A DNA stretch of 64,000 nt, taken from assembly GCF_021018805.1 (NCBI RefSeq), contig NC_086248.1, positions 52,891,485 through 52,955,484 of the forward strand, given 5' to 3'. Below the pieces are notes generated by a model. That model searched no databases and was not told the origin of the DNA. It saw nothing but the letters and a program-made list of their open reading frames with translations. Every line of letters begins with the position of its first letter. The stretch's first letter is position 1. A program made the position numbers and the translations under genes. This document shows, piece after piece, positions 1 to 12,720 of the stretch. The DNA comes from Prinia subflava (taxonomy: Eukaryota > Chordata > Aves > Passeriformes > Cisticolidae).

Positions 1-3000
1 GATTACAGATATCACTGCGTGTCATGCTCCATAAATGAAAATGTTCCTTTCCATATGCACTGCACATTACATTAGTTTTGCAATTCATATATGAGCTTTC
101 TAGTTTGGCATTAGATCACATATACACTCAGACACACAGGCAGAAAGCTCGAATATAAATACACAGCTTTGCCCCTTTCCAAATGCAAATGCTGAAGGCT
201 CTTCCAGCATCCATTGCAGCCAGTTCCAAAAGTAAGTGTTCTAGTTCATGGAGCTCAATTTGTCATCAAGGAAAATACTGGAGACTGTCATGGGTGAGAG
301 CTGTTATGGGAAGCTAATCTGACTTGGACAGGACAGAAACTGAATATTAGCTTTTTGGTGAAAGAAAAGAAAGAAAACACACAGTTTATGATGTTCCTCT
401 GCAAGATCTTCCCCATTAAACCCGCTTTATCACGGATGTAGCTCTAGACCAAAAAGATGAACTGCCAGGAACTCTATTTGGAGGCCACATGCAGGCTCAC
501 AGAAGGAGCTGGATCACAGCAGCTATATACACAGACAGAGATTTATGAACCCTCTCCTCTGGTTTTATTGATTTAGCAGGTTTAGAGCAACCCTGACAAT
601 GTTACTGGCTGGAGTTCACATTTCCATCTTGCTTTGCAGCCCATAACCAGATCTAGACTTACTGACAAAGGAGATACCAGCCAGAAGATTAAATGGTAAA
701 CATCAATTTAAATATCAGTCACTCATTGTGGAGTGAGTTCCTCCCATAGGACTTAGGGAACAATTACAAAAACAGATAAAAGCACAGATATGGGTCTGCC
801 TATTCACTTTCTCCACTTCCTTAAATCATGAAGCTAAAAACAGCACCATGTCTTACACCTCTAAACCCTGCTCCAGCACTGTGGCTCCACTCATGGCAAC
901 TGTTGGTGTTACTTAGACACATTTTCTGCTATACTCACTATGTACATTTGGATTTGGTCCTTTTTAGCTGCACAACTACACTGCACACATAATACACACA
1001 CAAATACACAAAACCCCCTGGCTGCCCAGGTTTTTCAATTATGGCTATGCTGAAAAATAGCTCCTGGATTTAATAAGGGCCAATGTGTAAATTACAGAAT
1101 CTAAATATTCTATCAGTGTTACCTCCAGGTAGCTCACTATGAAGTGAGCTTTCCTATCATATAAGGTTATTATCAGCTTTTGGCATAGAACTGGCTGTTC
1201 TGGTAAAATCAAAGACTGATGTAGGTTAGATCCACAAAGATGTTTTAGCCATAGTGTTTGCATATGTAATTTCAGTTTTCCAAAAGAAATGACATGGGTG
1301 AGATGCCTACAACTCACCAATCCCACTTCCTCTGCCCCTCTCATCATTCTCCATTTCCTTCTTTCACTGCAAACAGCCATAAATGAAACAATCCCTTCCT
1401 GCTTCAACACAAACCTTTTTTGTACCCTGGCCTTTCATATCTTATCTATCTAATCCCTCTCTGGAACAGATGTTGGAATAGAACATTCCTTCATGGACAT
1501 TGACTAGATAGAAGATAGAACTGCAAAGAAAATCACACGGTAAAGCAAAATATTTCATATCATCTTTCATCTCTGGAAAAACCTATTTTTGCATGACAAT
1601 GGTCCAACATTACTTTTGCATTCTGACACAAATTGATTTGTGGAATAAAAAAGTTGTGATTTTTGTTTGTAGAAGTTAAAGTATTAGGAAGAAGTTGAAA
1701 ACAAACACAAAGGAAGCCAGCTAATATTCAACCAGTTACTTATCATAAGCTATAAACATTTCTACTACTCTCTTTATTGAAGATAAAGCGAGTCTTGAAA
1801 AGATGCCCTATATTTTCCCCAAGATTTTAATTTACCTATGCTCAACAAAATAACATGGATTTGAACCCTACTTACCAAGATGGTGTAGGTCTGTTTCAAA
1901 AGTCCTTTCTTTACAATATTTATATCTATATTTCCAATATTTATATATATAACCACTATTTGTGTTATTTAGAGGTTGTATAAATAATGATTTAAGGTTT
2001 TCTCCTGTCTCATTGATAAAAACTGTTTACATTACAGGGCCATGAACTGATTTCTGTGACCAGGGAAAGCTCTTGCTATTTCACTGCAGCAAGTGAAATA
2101 AAGTTTGCTGTGCCCTTCTGCATGTTCATAGAAATTCAGACCTGGGGAAATTAGTTTGTTTTACCTATGCCGTAATACAGTAATGAAGATGCAAATCAAT
2201 TAAAAGGTCAATGTTATATTTAGAGTTGATTTAAGAAGAGCAATCTTTTCAACATTTTTAACAATAATGAAAATGTAATGCACTATAAGAAGAAGAGGCT
2301 TAGGAAAAGGCAGTTTAGTAGTCACTCCAAATACTTAGAAGTCATGTCTGAAACTCAAAAGCCTCCTTTCTACATTTATTTTAATGTGTAATAAACATGC
2401 TTCATTCTCCAAAACAAAATCACTTGACTGGGGTCTTGGAGAAGAATTAATTTGATTAAAAAAACTTAAATCCTGTATTAACGTTGTTAACTAAATGTAT
2501 TTGTCTTACAAATTTTTAATAACTATTTCAGGGCAATGTACTCTGAAAAGATGAAGCCCACAGACGTTTACATTGTAAAAGGGGTATGAACATACAAATG
2601 CTGATCAATTATATATTTCCATTTTTTTCTTTCTGTTATCCTATATAGTTGTGTAATCTGGCCCTATAATACACCAGCTTTTCTGAGACATCAGAACCCT
2701 CAACTCCCTTTTATTGCTTCCAACTTTGAAATTTCACTTGAAGTCGATTATCCAGTATTCAGTGCATTTAACTTGACCTGCATGCTTCCTATGCTGTAGT
2801 GCCTTGATCAAAACGTTCCATGGTACTAAATCAAATACCTCACCATGGAAATTATTTTAACCCTATAACTTTTATCAAAAAACCCCATAATTTTATTTTT
2901 AAAAGTCTTTTGAGATAGGCTCATGGGAAAAGGCCATGCAATAAGAATTCTTTGGTCAGGTTTTCATTTTCCTTAGGACTGAGGGTAGCCTGCCAGGCCT

Positions 3001-5389
3001 GTAGATACCTCGTCACCTTGTTTACCCTTTTGAGTAAGCCCATGAGATGGCGCTGTTGCACACAATCTTGTAAATGCTCTCAGCCCATTTGAGCAAAATT
3101 TTAGCCCTGTAAGGAAAGGGTTTTGTTGATTCTTTTTTTCTCCCAGATCTATGCTCTCAGTGGGATCCCTGAGATGCAGCCATTGCTATTTATGTTGGAC
3201 TGTCTGCCACAGAAAGTCTTTCACGAGATAGAGTTATCCAACCTTGAGAATTGGGCATAGGCATCTGAACAGTGGTCCTTGAAAGGAAAGAAATCCTTGG
3301 AGTGGTGTGCAGGTGTATTATAAACCTAGCTGCATTAAGACAGGATTGTGATACCATTGATAACACTAGCAAGGTTGCAAAGCCATTTTGAGAAGGAAAT
3401 TAATTCTCCCTTTCCTCACTTCTTGCACTCTTACATGCTATGTCAGTGAATCTCTGCCATACAGGTGGGCCAGTCTGTTCTTTCCAAACTGTGGGGATAC
3501 ACCCTCCCTGGATCAAGGAGGGTGTCAGAGTCTTCGTTCAAGACAAAGATGGAATATTAGATGTAAGAATGATGGAAAGGAATAGCAAGGTACAGCTCAG
3601 GAAAAAGTCTGATTTGTTCTATGTGCTTTCAGCCTTTCCCCTGTCTGCCTTAAACCAACTGGCAAAATGCACATGTTTATTTTGTGTGTGTTCTTTATGC
3701 TTGCCTTGTTATTTAACGGAAAAGGCATTAAAAGTTGATTTAAAAGTGCTGTATTAGCCACTGAGGAACACGTGTAGAGACGTACCTTTGCCTATGCTGT
3801 CCAGAAATTTTATTATGTTAAAAATCCAGCAGCAAGTTAGTAAACAACCAACATAACCAGAGCAATGCTATTACCTGCTAGCAACATCTCCTTCTTAGGC
3901 TGCCTGTTCTTGGTTTCTTCACCTCATGAATGCAAACAGGCTTGAAATGTAACTAACAAAGATTCCAAATGTCCCACAAATTAAGTTCCTTTCCTAATAT
4001 AGTATCACACTGTTATGATTATAATAGAACATTCTCTGTGGCAGATATTCAGCATCTCAAGAAAAATCCCAGTCATGGAAGATCCTAAAATAAAACTGAG
4101 GAAATGATGTGTGTGCATGCACGTGCACCATGAGTATATAGATCATCTTTTGCCTGAACACTGTATTTTAAAATATCTATTATTTATTAATCCAATCAGA
4201 AGAACAGAGGTTTATTTCTTTCTTATTTATTCCCAGGAAAAATGCTGAGCTAGTTGGAGAAAGCACAAAAAATAACTTATACAGAAATTATTTATTCAGT
4301 CACAGAAGACTTCAACATTCTGTAAGTGAATCCCTCAATTACTTTTGATGATGAATGACAGAGCATATAGAGTTGAAAATACTGGGTCAGTTCTTCAGCA
4401 AGCAGAGTAAGTGTAATTATATGAACATAAACTGGGAAAGAACTGCTTTGCAGAATATATGACATACATAAAAATAGGCTTAATTGAGTGCAGTGGGTCA
4501 GACAGTAATATTACCATGGTTTAGATAAAACAGCAGTCAGGCTCCTCCTAGTTAGACTTGCTTTAGTCTGACTTTAACCATCACCTTCATCCATTTATTT
4601 CAAATGAATCAATTCTGGTTTACACCAGTGTGGCAGGAGGAGCAGGTTCCTTGCTGTGGCCAAGCACTTCAGCAGTGAACTCCGTGATGGATCACAGAGT
4701 TATTCTTAAGCAAGAAAACATTTATAAACCATTTGTGGCCCATTTGTTTTGTGTGTAGTCTTGAATTTAAATTAATTCCATGCTTCTTTGTGAAACACTC
4801 CTTGACCAGGAAGAAAAGTTTGAACTTTAAAATGATCCCAAAACTACCCAGTTCTACCTGGGAATTGTATTACTTGTAGCTGGAGGAAGATTACTTGCTG
4901 TATCTAATTCACTTTTTTTCACCCCTGAGTTTAATAGGGATCTTTCCATCTTGCCACTTTCACAGGCCAACATGAATGGTCTTTTTTTATGATGCCTTCT
5001 TTGAAACAGAACTAGGCTCTGATAAGTCCCCTTGGAAATGTGAATGTGTCCTGTGACATGCTTTATGGGGAGGGAGGAATGCCAGGGTGACTGGCAGAGG
5101 GTTTGTGTCCTAATGTAAAGGAACAGCCTTCCTGCAAAAGGGAACAGAGGAGCGGGCTTTCTTTTTCTATACATGGTCTGTTAGGAAAGGTTGGTTATAA
5201 TCTCACAGTAAACCTTGTGTCACCCTCTCAAAGCACCCAAATCTCAAAACTATGAACGCATCAAATGAGTCACCACACGAGTTAATGTTCCAGCAGTCTC
5301 GCAGACGGGCTCAGTGAGGACGTGAGCACTGCATGGAGCAGGCACAACGCGGCCGCCTTGTCAGGTTCAGCTGAGCCCACGGTGTCCTG
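1..5389. other. Intergenic DNA, no gene recognised
   Basis: AT-rich unique-looking sequence. The longest frame is 121 codons on the minus strand (1045-1410), with no recognisable domain. No CR1 tail, LTR or tRNA-like structure was recognised. A short A/T alternation occurs around 1918-1950. Confidence 0.6.
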
Positions 5390-6110
5390 GCCCCAGTACC
5401 AGCCATTTTAAACTGACTGTGACCTGAAGATACGAGGTGCTCATTAGAGGCCTTAGTAGCCTAATATCATCAGTAGATTGAACCAAGCTGTTCTAGTCTT
5501 GCCGGCACAAACATTAATAAAAGGGACCACGTCAATAAACCTTCCCAAGATGAACCCATAGAATGAGGCACTTATAGACTATTATAAACAATTTGCCCTT
5601 TGGTGGTTGTCCGTTATCAGGCCCAGTCAAAGCCTTGATAAGTCTTGCCTCTTTAGGAATCATTAATTTCCTTGGAAATTTAAACAGCTGTCACTTGTGA
5701 TACTCTTCAGGTGTACATGTGGGAGAGATTAGCTAGTGTTTATCATCCAATCTGTTCATTAAGTGCCTGCCCATGTGGAACCTCCTTCACAAGCGAAGAG
5801 TCCGGCCTGCTAAGCTCCCACAGCTAATTGGAGGCGGCCATGAATTATGCGAATGAGCTGTCGACAACAGGGAGCATGAGGCCTTACTGGTATCAGCTGG
5901 TCTCAGGACAACGTTTAATGATGCCTTGCAAACAGGATGTGGCCTCCATGGGCCCACATACTTAGTCCCCATTAATGAAGAGAGCCAGGCTGATGGCTTG
6001 GGCTTTCTGCTTGGGCTGCTGTCCTTCCAGCTTGCTCCTGCTCTCTGAGATGGCATCTTCCCACAGCACAGTGAAATGCCTCCTCCTGGAATCAGGGCCA
6101 TATGAGGTCA
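5390..6110. promoter_or_regulatory. Candidate conserved non-coding element (enhancer-like)
   Basis: This segment differs in texture from its flanks. It has balanced base composition, few homopolymers, several ATTA homeodomain cores, CAGCTG and CACTTG E-box-like motifs, and GTCAATAAAC, a forkhead/HOX-like site. Coding potential is poor, although a 104-codon minus frame (5787-6101) overlaps. This is typical of deeply conserved developmental enhancers in vertebrate gene deserts. No alignment was possible, so conservation is inferred. Confidence 0.4.
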
Positions 6111-6757
6111 CCAACAGGCCCTAGTGGCCCCAGCTGGCCTCACTCAGAATGTTCACCCCCATTTCCTCTCTACAGGGGCGCTCGGTACGGTCATGAAAAG
6201 GCACTCTGTCCTGTCCTGAGCTAGGTGTGACTGTCTCCAGCCCTGCCTCCACAATGGGCCTTAGTCCTACTCTGAAGCTAGCTGGAATCCCTCAGTCACA
6301 TATTGCAGTTTATCTCTGTCTGCAGCTTCTTCTCCTTTTGCTCCTGACTGGAGCCCCTGGGTGGACCCTGGCTCTGGTTCATGCCTTATGTTAGGGGTTG
6401 TGCTACAGCCCCTGTGGTATCACGCCCTGTTAATGAGGGTATGATCTGTGCTGGAGTTGCCCTCGGCTGTTGATTTGTCTGACTCCATGGTACAATCCAG
6501 TTCTTCTTGCTCTCTGGTTGTAATCCCATGATAAGACACAAGCTTCAGGCTTTGTCTGTGCTGCTTCATTGCAAGCATTCTTTCTGCCTTGGGAGACAAG
6601 AGATGAGCATGGTCACACTCCAGTACTGAAAATGCTTCTGAAGCTGCTGGTTCTATGGCCATGGTCACAGTCAAGGGGATGGGTGTCATTAGGTACCAGT
6701 GTTTTGTAAAACAGTGCCATAACTCTTGGAGTCAGGGACCTGCACAACCATGTGCAA

Positions 6758-6797
6758 GTGTCCTTAAGAGCACACTTGTGTCCTTAAGAACACAAGT
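6758..6797. repeat. 20-bp tandem duplication with hairpin
   Basis: Two copies of a 20-bp unit starting GTGTCCTTAAGA, with small differences. The second copy forms an inverted repeat, CTTGTGT/ACACAAG, with an 8-nt loop containing CTTAAG. Probably a local slippage duplication. Confidence 0.7.
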
Positions 6798-7889
6798 ACT
6801 TTTAAATACCTACTTATTTCCATTCTTGCTCGTTGTGTAATTCCACTTGGGCGGCCAGATCCGACATCATCACAATAGCTGGCATATGACCATTTAGCAT
6901 GACATCAGTGTTTCAAATGGCACACGGTTTTGCTATAGACACCGGGAGCAGCTGGCAAAATACAGCCTCTCCCACTGAAGCTACTGAGAGTGGAAGTTGC
7001 TAAATGCTTTGCAGAGGATGCAAGTAATTTTCTCAATCTACTCCTTCATTATTCTAAAAAGATTTTCACTTTCTCATTCTCTATCCCTTACCCTTTCTAG
7101 AAGTTCCTAACAGTCAGCTTGAATACAATTCTCCTCATTTTCCTTCTCTTTCACTGCTTATCTTTAAACCATTGCCATCATAATGAAAAGAGAGACGGTA
7201 TCTCATTTCAGGGTCCACCCAAGCCTGGTTTAGGCAGCCTGCAAGAACTGCTGGGCCTTCAGCCAAGGTCTCTCATTTGGCCAGGGTGGAAGGTTTGGGT
7301 TTGCAGTGAGAGTTTTTGAAGGGATGGGTGGAGGTGCATGTCAATACTTCTAAAAGTCATGCTCTGGCTTTGCAGTACTTTTCTGGAGATAAACAGATCC
7401 TGCATATACCACACATTGATTCTGGAATTTCTGCTACTGACCTCCTTGACTAAGGATTTTTGATATTCTGATAGGCTCCCTTCTTATAGCCGAAGTCTGG
7501 TCTGACCTATCACATAGACTAGCACCATAAGTCTGCAAACTCTAAAGGCATGCCAAGTATCAGACTGGCTCAGAAATGCTCAGTTGGGATGAATTATTTT
7601 ATTATTTTCTGTGATGTTCATATATTAAGGTAAATAAGTTTGTCTCTGAAACACGAAACAGTGGACTCTGGGCTCTATCTTTGAAGAGCAGCCTAGATTC
7701 GCTATGTTGTTGCTGATTAATTTCAAACAATGATTAGGTATTTTTGTTTTAGAGCAGGATTTGACTCAAGAACAAATGAGAGAATAAGGCAGATTGCACA
7801 TTGTTCATTAACACGAGCATGGCTAGTTAATTATGGAATGTTAGAATCAAACTTTACTTGAGGCTTGGCAGGCCATACATGGGATACAG

Positions 7890-7970
7890 CATCTCATTTT
7901 ACCCTCAGTTCAAAGAGGAGAAACTGGAGAGAGACTAGAGGGGTTACCAAACAGGTTAGGAGCCCAGAAC
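7890..7970 (+). repeat. Possible ancient MIR-type SINE relic
   Basis: The words ATCTCATTTTA, then GAGGAGAAACTG, GAGAGA and GGGGTTA occur in the order and approximate spacing of the MIR core (CCCATTTTACAGATGAGGAAACTGAG-like region). The match is degraded and judged from memory, so it could be coincidence. Confidence 0.22.
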
Positions 7971-8969
7971 ACATCACCTCTGAGGAGACATTGAGAAAGC
8001 TGGACTTGTTTCTTCCTGATGAAGAAAAATCTAAAGGGTTATTCCTAACAATAGAACTACAGTTACAAAAATGTCAGAGCCAAACTTTTATCTTTTGTGG
8101 CAAAGTACTTAAGAAAGATCAGTGGGCACAAAATGTGGCTTGTGAGGACATTAGGAAAAAACTTTTTGATTAGGAGGATAGAATCAAGGAACAAGGCAGT
8201 ATGTTGAGAGTCAGAACAGTCTCTGAGTTTGTGTGGTGCCATACATCACTATGCTGGGTTGGTACTGCTTGAAGGACTTTTCTTGAACATACCCTCAAAG
8301 TACAATCTGATAATTTGGATCAGTTGTATTTTGACATTGTCTTTCTACAACTAGTTCTGTAATAATCTCAAGATATTAAAGTACACCTTTATTTAAATCT
8401 CCCTACCGATATTGAAACAGTTTGCTTAAAAAACAGTTTCTGCTGGTGTCACATCTGCTTTTCCCTTCCTACATGTATCAGATTATGCTCAGTTTTTAAG
8501 AACACAATTTATGAAGGAAGCCATTTCTCTTAAGAGAACATAAAATATAATCTATATTGTCACCATTCTGGAACTCTTACCTGATTCTTCTGCCAGGGGT
8601 ACCAGTACCGTCACAGATGTACCACAAAATGCTTCTGCTGAATTTTCATTTAGTTTCTTAAACATAAAATAAATAAGCTATGCAGTTTTACCTAGCCTTC
8701 AGTATTTTTTTTCCCCTAGATTATTTAAATTTTAGAGTGCCCAGTTCCCTTTAAAATTTACTACTTTAAGATTGCACTATGCACCTGCTGAGTTTTTGAA
8801 GCTGCAGACTTGGGAAATTGTTCCTAGTGGGAAGACCTTCTGAGCCTGCAGGTATATAGTTATGCTGTATGTATAACACAAAACACAAATCTCTCTATAT
8901 AAATTGGTGGCAATAAAATAATATCGTACTACCTATTGGAAGGCACCTCATAAAAAAAATTAAATGTTC

Positions 8970-9150
8970 AGGGTAGCTGGGAACTAGTGCGAGCATGGCC
9001 ATTGTATTTGCACAGAGCAATTAATGCCAAATGTGAACAGCTAGGAGGTTGAGCCCAACAACACCTTTTGACCATGTGCAAACAGGTGGTCAACTTTCTC
9101 TCTGCCACTAAAAACCAGTATCTTTCAGGAAAAGCAACTTATATCAAATT
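8970..9150. promoter_or_regulatory. Candidate conserved non-coding element
   Basis: A compact block with mixed composition containing TTTGCACAGAGCAATTAATG, AACAGCTAGG and a GTGCAAACAGGTGG segment with an E-box (CAGGTG). Density of homeodomain- and bHLH-like words is higher than in the flanks. Conservation is inferred, not measured. Confidence 0.3.
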
Positions 9151-10300
9151 ACCTCAAGAAATCCCAGTTGCCTCCCAAGATTAGCCACTCCTCCCTAGAG
9201 AGAAAGCTTGCCTTAAACCCTGTTTATTTTAACAATAGTAAACAATTTATAAGAACAAATTGGCTGAAAGAGGGCCTAACTCTTTTCATACACTGATGGT
9301 ATCAGTACATTTGCACACAGTGGTGCTGCAGTCACTGATTCGGCTGCTCTGGGAAGTCTCCATCCCAATTGGAACTCAGAGCTACATAAGTGTCTCCTTT
9401 TGGTCTTTATTGAAGACTAGTAACTAACCTTGTGAATTGAAGGAGAGAAAAGACACTACCTGATCACTTTATATTTTTTTCTAGATAGCAACTAGTAACT
9501 AGCCCATAAGGGCACTACATATTTAAGGCTTAAGTCAACTCTAATATAATGTCAGTGACTCAACTGCATTACACTGATGGTTACATGCTCTTCTACATCA
9601 CCTGCAGGGTCTGACTCCTCCAGGCTACATTAATCTTGTGTTCTTTTATGTCCTTTGCCACAGCATCTAGAGGAAAAGCTGCTGCCAGCAGTGGCCATGT
9701 TTTTGTGTGTAGCTGGCCATGCTGTGCTGCGTGCTGTCATCAGCACACATATATGTGCTGGAAGCAGGCTGCAATGGACTGAAGCTGCAGAGAGACACCC
9801 TGATTTCTGTATCATGGTAGAGCATAAGTGAGAACATGCCTCACAGCTGAGGACCTGCTGTGGCTATGCAGGCACTTAGAGAGCTTTAAGACAATGAAAA
9901 GGCATAACAGAGGTGCCCACTAAGTTTTAGATGCCTCCATGATAAGGAACTGCTGAATAGTAGCATTCTTCACCACTTTTCTTGGATCTAAGTTTTATCT
10001 ATATTGCATTCAACCTGGCTACTCTCAATCCTTCTTAACAAATTGGAACTTTTTTTTAATAAATGAGTTAGATTTTTATACATTCAGTATAAGAATTTTA
10101 ATGAAGTTTTGGAATTCTGTCTCCAGGATGAAGTCTGCAATACTGATGTATTTTCTTTTCAGTTCCTCCCTTTCCTTGGCAATCCCCTGCTAGCATTAAA
10201 GTATTTGCCTTTCTGAATTGTAGCCTAAATGGTTACAGCTGTTGAATCATCCCAGGCTAATCAGGATGAATGATAGCATCTGAAATTTAAATAGACTTAC
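9151..10300. other. Intergenic DNA, nothing recognised
   Basis: Unique AT-rich sequence without recognisable exon, repeat tail or RNA gene. A CTAGTAACTA word recurs around 9416 and 9490. Confidence 0.5.
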
Positions 10301-10329
10301 CCCTCTCTTCACTTGGCTTTTTAAATCAC

Positions 10330-10790
10330 TTTGCCTACATCTACACAACCTTTGACACGAAACCATGCTCATGGCATGCTCCCTGACGTAGCTGCCTCTC
10401 AGGAGGCTCACAAACAGCTTGTCTGGGCAAACCAGGTGGTGAGACCAAGGCAGTGGGATGCCACCTGTTGGGATGTTCTCCAAGATCACCTGGGGCCAGT
10501 CTCTCCAAATGGCTGTCTGTCTGTGGGAACTGTGGAGCTCTGCCGTGGTTGGCCACAGGAGGTTCTCCAGCCTGTGCTGGGAGCAGTGATGTCCAGTGAC
10601 AGCAACCAGGGTCACCCAAGAGTCCAGAACACCTGAAACATCCATATACAACCTTGTACAGATGTTGAGTTTTGAACTCTGAGGTGCTGGAACTGTGCTG
10701 CAACATTTTTGTTTTAACTTTTGGTGATACTCCAAAGAGTGACTCTGGACTGAAGGAGGCAGACTGGTCTTTTTCTGCACTGCTTAAGTC
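10330..10790 (-). other. GC-richer segment with a 177-codon minus-strand open frame
   Basis: The segment is richer in G+C than its neighbours and open in several frames: minus 10247-10780 (177 codons), minus 10341-10706 and plus 10331-10636. The translations show no domain I recognise. Overlap of long frames on both strands suggests composition rather than coding. It may be a fragment of an unrecognised repeat or an old pseudogene. Confidence 0.3.
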
Positions 10791-12480
10791 TCAGCCATTT
10801 GGAAGGCTAGATTTTATCCTTGCTGCACATCAGTGATGTGCACTGTGCTACAAGTACTCTACCTCTTCCTCCCTCTCCTCACAGCCACCACTGGTCATGC
10901 TAATGTGTACCAGAGTCTTCACTCACCTAAGAAAGTGTGAGCCCTGACTCATGTGAGACGTAGAGAGAGAACTGTGCCAAAAGATCCAGGACTGGGATGG
11001 AGGATGCTGCCTGCCTAACATGGAATGGCCCCAGTTGGTGCTTAGATTTTTCATCCAAAAGAGCTTTGGTAAATACTAAAGCAGAGAATGAGTGCAGACT
11101 ATGCAGTATTCAGGGGGAATGTGGAGCTGGCATAGAGATGTAGATTAGTGTTGCACAAATTGATTCATAAGGTCCTGAATTACAGTAAGAGAAGGGCTCT
11201 GGTATGTATGTGCATTCAGTGTAGACCCCTGCAGTTCATCTGGTTCCTTCAGTTCTTGAGGTTGTGGCTGCATTTCTTCCCTCAGCTTCTCATTTACAAC
11301 CTCTACACCTGAGGACCCACAAAGTCACAAGACTTTATTGTCTGTGACTCCTCCTGACCCTGTTTATGCTGGCTGTTCACAGCTTATGCAGAAGGAAACT
11401 TGGTGGGAGCTAGTGTTCTCTCACTCTGTCCCTTCCTTTTGGGAAGAGCACCACTGAGCAATGCCAATTCTTTTGCTTTGAGCCAGATGCCTTGAAGGAG
11501 TGGTGATAGTATTGGCCTCTGCCCCACCCACATGTTCTAGTTTTGACACTTTCTTCCTCTTTGATGACTCTCATATTTTTGCTGACTTTTAAATTTTATC
11601 ATCCTTTACTTTGGCTGGGTAGCTGCTATTAGACATGAATGAAGTATGTTTTTAGGGGGAAATCCATTGAGAACAATGGTCATAAGCAGATGACTCGGGA
11701 AAAACAAGAACAGAGCAAGCAAATGAGTGTCTATGAGGTCTCCCAGTTTTATACGCCTGTCAGCTGAGAGATTTCCAGAATCAGGTGTAGTCTCTATGCA
11801 TTTAGGACTCTGTAAATGATTTTTCTTCCATTACCTGGTGTAGTGCCCCCTCAAATATCATCTGTGTGCAACATCCACTACTGCCCTCCCTGTCACATTT
11901 GTTTGGATCAGAATATGCAGTCTTCACTTGATGCCTTCCTGGCTTTTCACTGGAGAAAATAGTGAGCAGCTGATCCCTATTCACCTCTATGCCTCTTATT
12001 TTTATGTAAACATCTCCTATTTTCCTTTGGTGGTTTATTTTTCATTATAAAGAAGACTGGTCTAGTCAGTCATTCCCTTTACCTGAGTCACCATTTAAAA
12101 CTATAAGGGTTATTGCTTGCAAGCAGTTTATACTTCCTCCAGATAATTAATCTTTTATGGATGTAGAGCCACCATTTTTAAATGCCCTCTCCTTGTACTT
12201 TATTTACACAGAAAAATATGCCCATCACTGTCACTTCAGAGGTAGTAGTTTATGGTATCCTTTGAACTGTCTTGTAAACAAGAATACCATGAATCTTTTA
12301 TCCTCCATCACAGTGACATTCCTATTTCTACAAACTTGGAGGCTTCCTGTAACACAACACAACAATTTCACAGTTTAATAGAGTTTTCAGTTTCACTGAA
12401 GCAACAAACTAGGAAAAAAAGGAGTTTGTCTAAAAACTCTTGGAAGGTACAACTTGAGCTACATTAAGCATAAACCAAGT
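10791..12480. other. Intergenic DNA, nothing recognised
   Basis: No exon, tRNA-like or repeat signature recognised. Only short open frames (60-73 codons). Confidence 0.5.
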
Positions 12481-12720
12481 GTTTGCCAATGCTTACTTGT
12501 TTCTCCTGCAGCAATTGCAATAACAATATAATGTGCATGTGAGCCTTCAATGAGGCTTGTCCTGAAGGCTGCAGGAATGGAGTTTCAAGTGCTGCTGCTC
12601 ATAAATAACATTGCCTCCCATGATTCAAGTTTGATGGCTTTGAGCTTTCTGCTCTGATTTTTACTCATTTGTAAATGTAAAGCCCACGCTGTCAAAAATA
12701 ATCTATTAGGATGTTCTAAG
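12480..12720. promoter_or_regulatory. Candidate conserved non-coding element
   Basis: This block contains GCAATTGCAATAACAATATA, a SOX-like word (ACAAT), a CATAAATAACA forkhead/HOX-like word and several short palindromes, and lacks the A/T runs of its flanks. It reads like developmental regulatory DNA, but no conservation data are available here. Confidence 0.25.

Larger units (their letters stand above)
6111..8960. other. Intergenic DNA, no gene recognised
   Basis: No exon with recognisable protein similarity. It contains a 20-bp tandem pair at 6758-6797 and a possible old SINE relic near 7890-7970. The 102-codon plus frame at 7865-8173 overlaps the relic and has no recognised domain. Confidence 0.55.

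Noticed and set aside
1045..1410. 121-codon minus frame
   Set aside because: No recognisable domain and ordinary intergenic composition. A frame of this length is expected by chance in 64 kb read in six frames.
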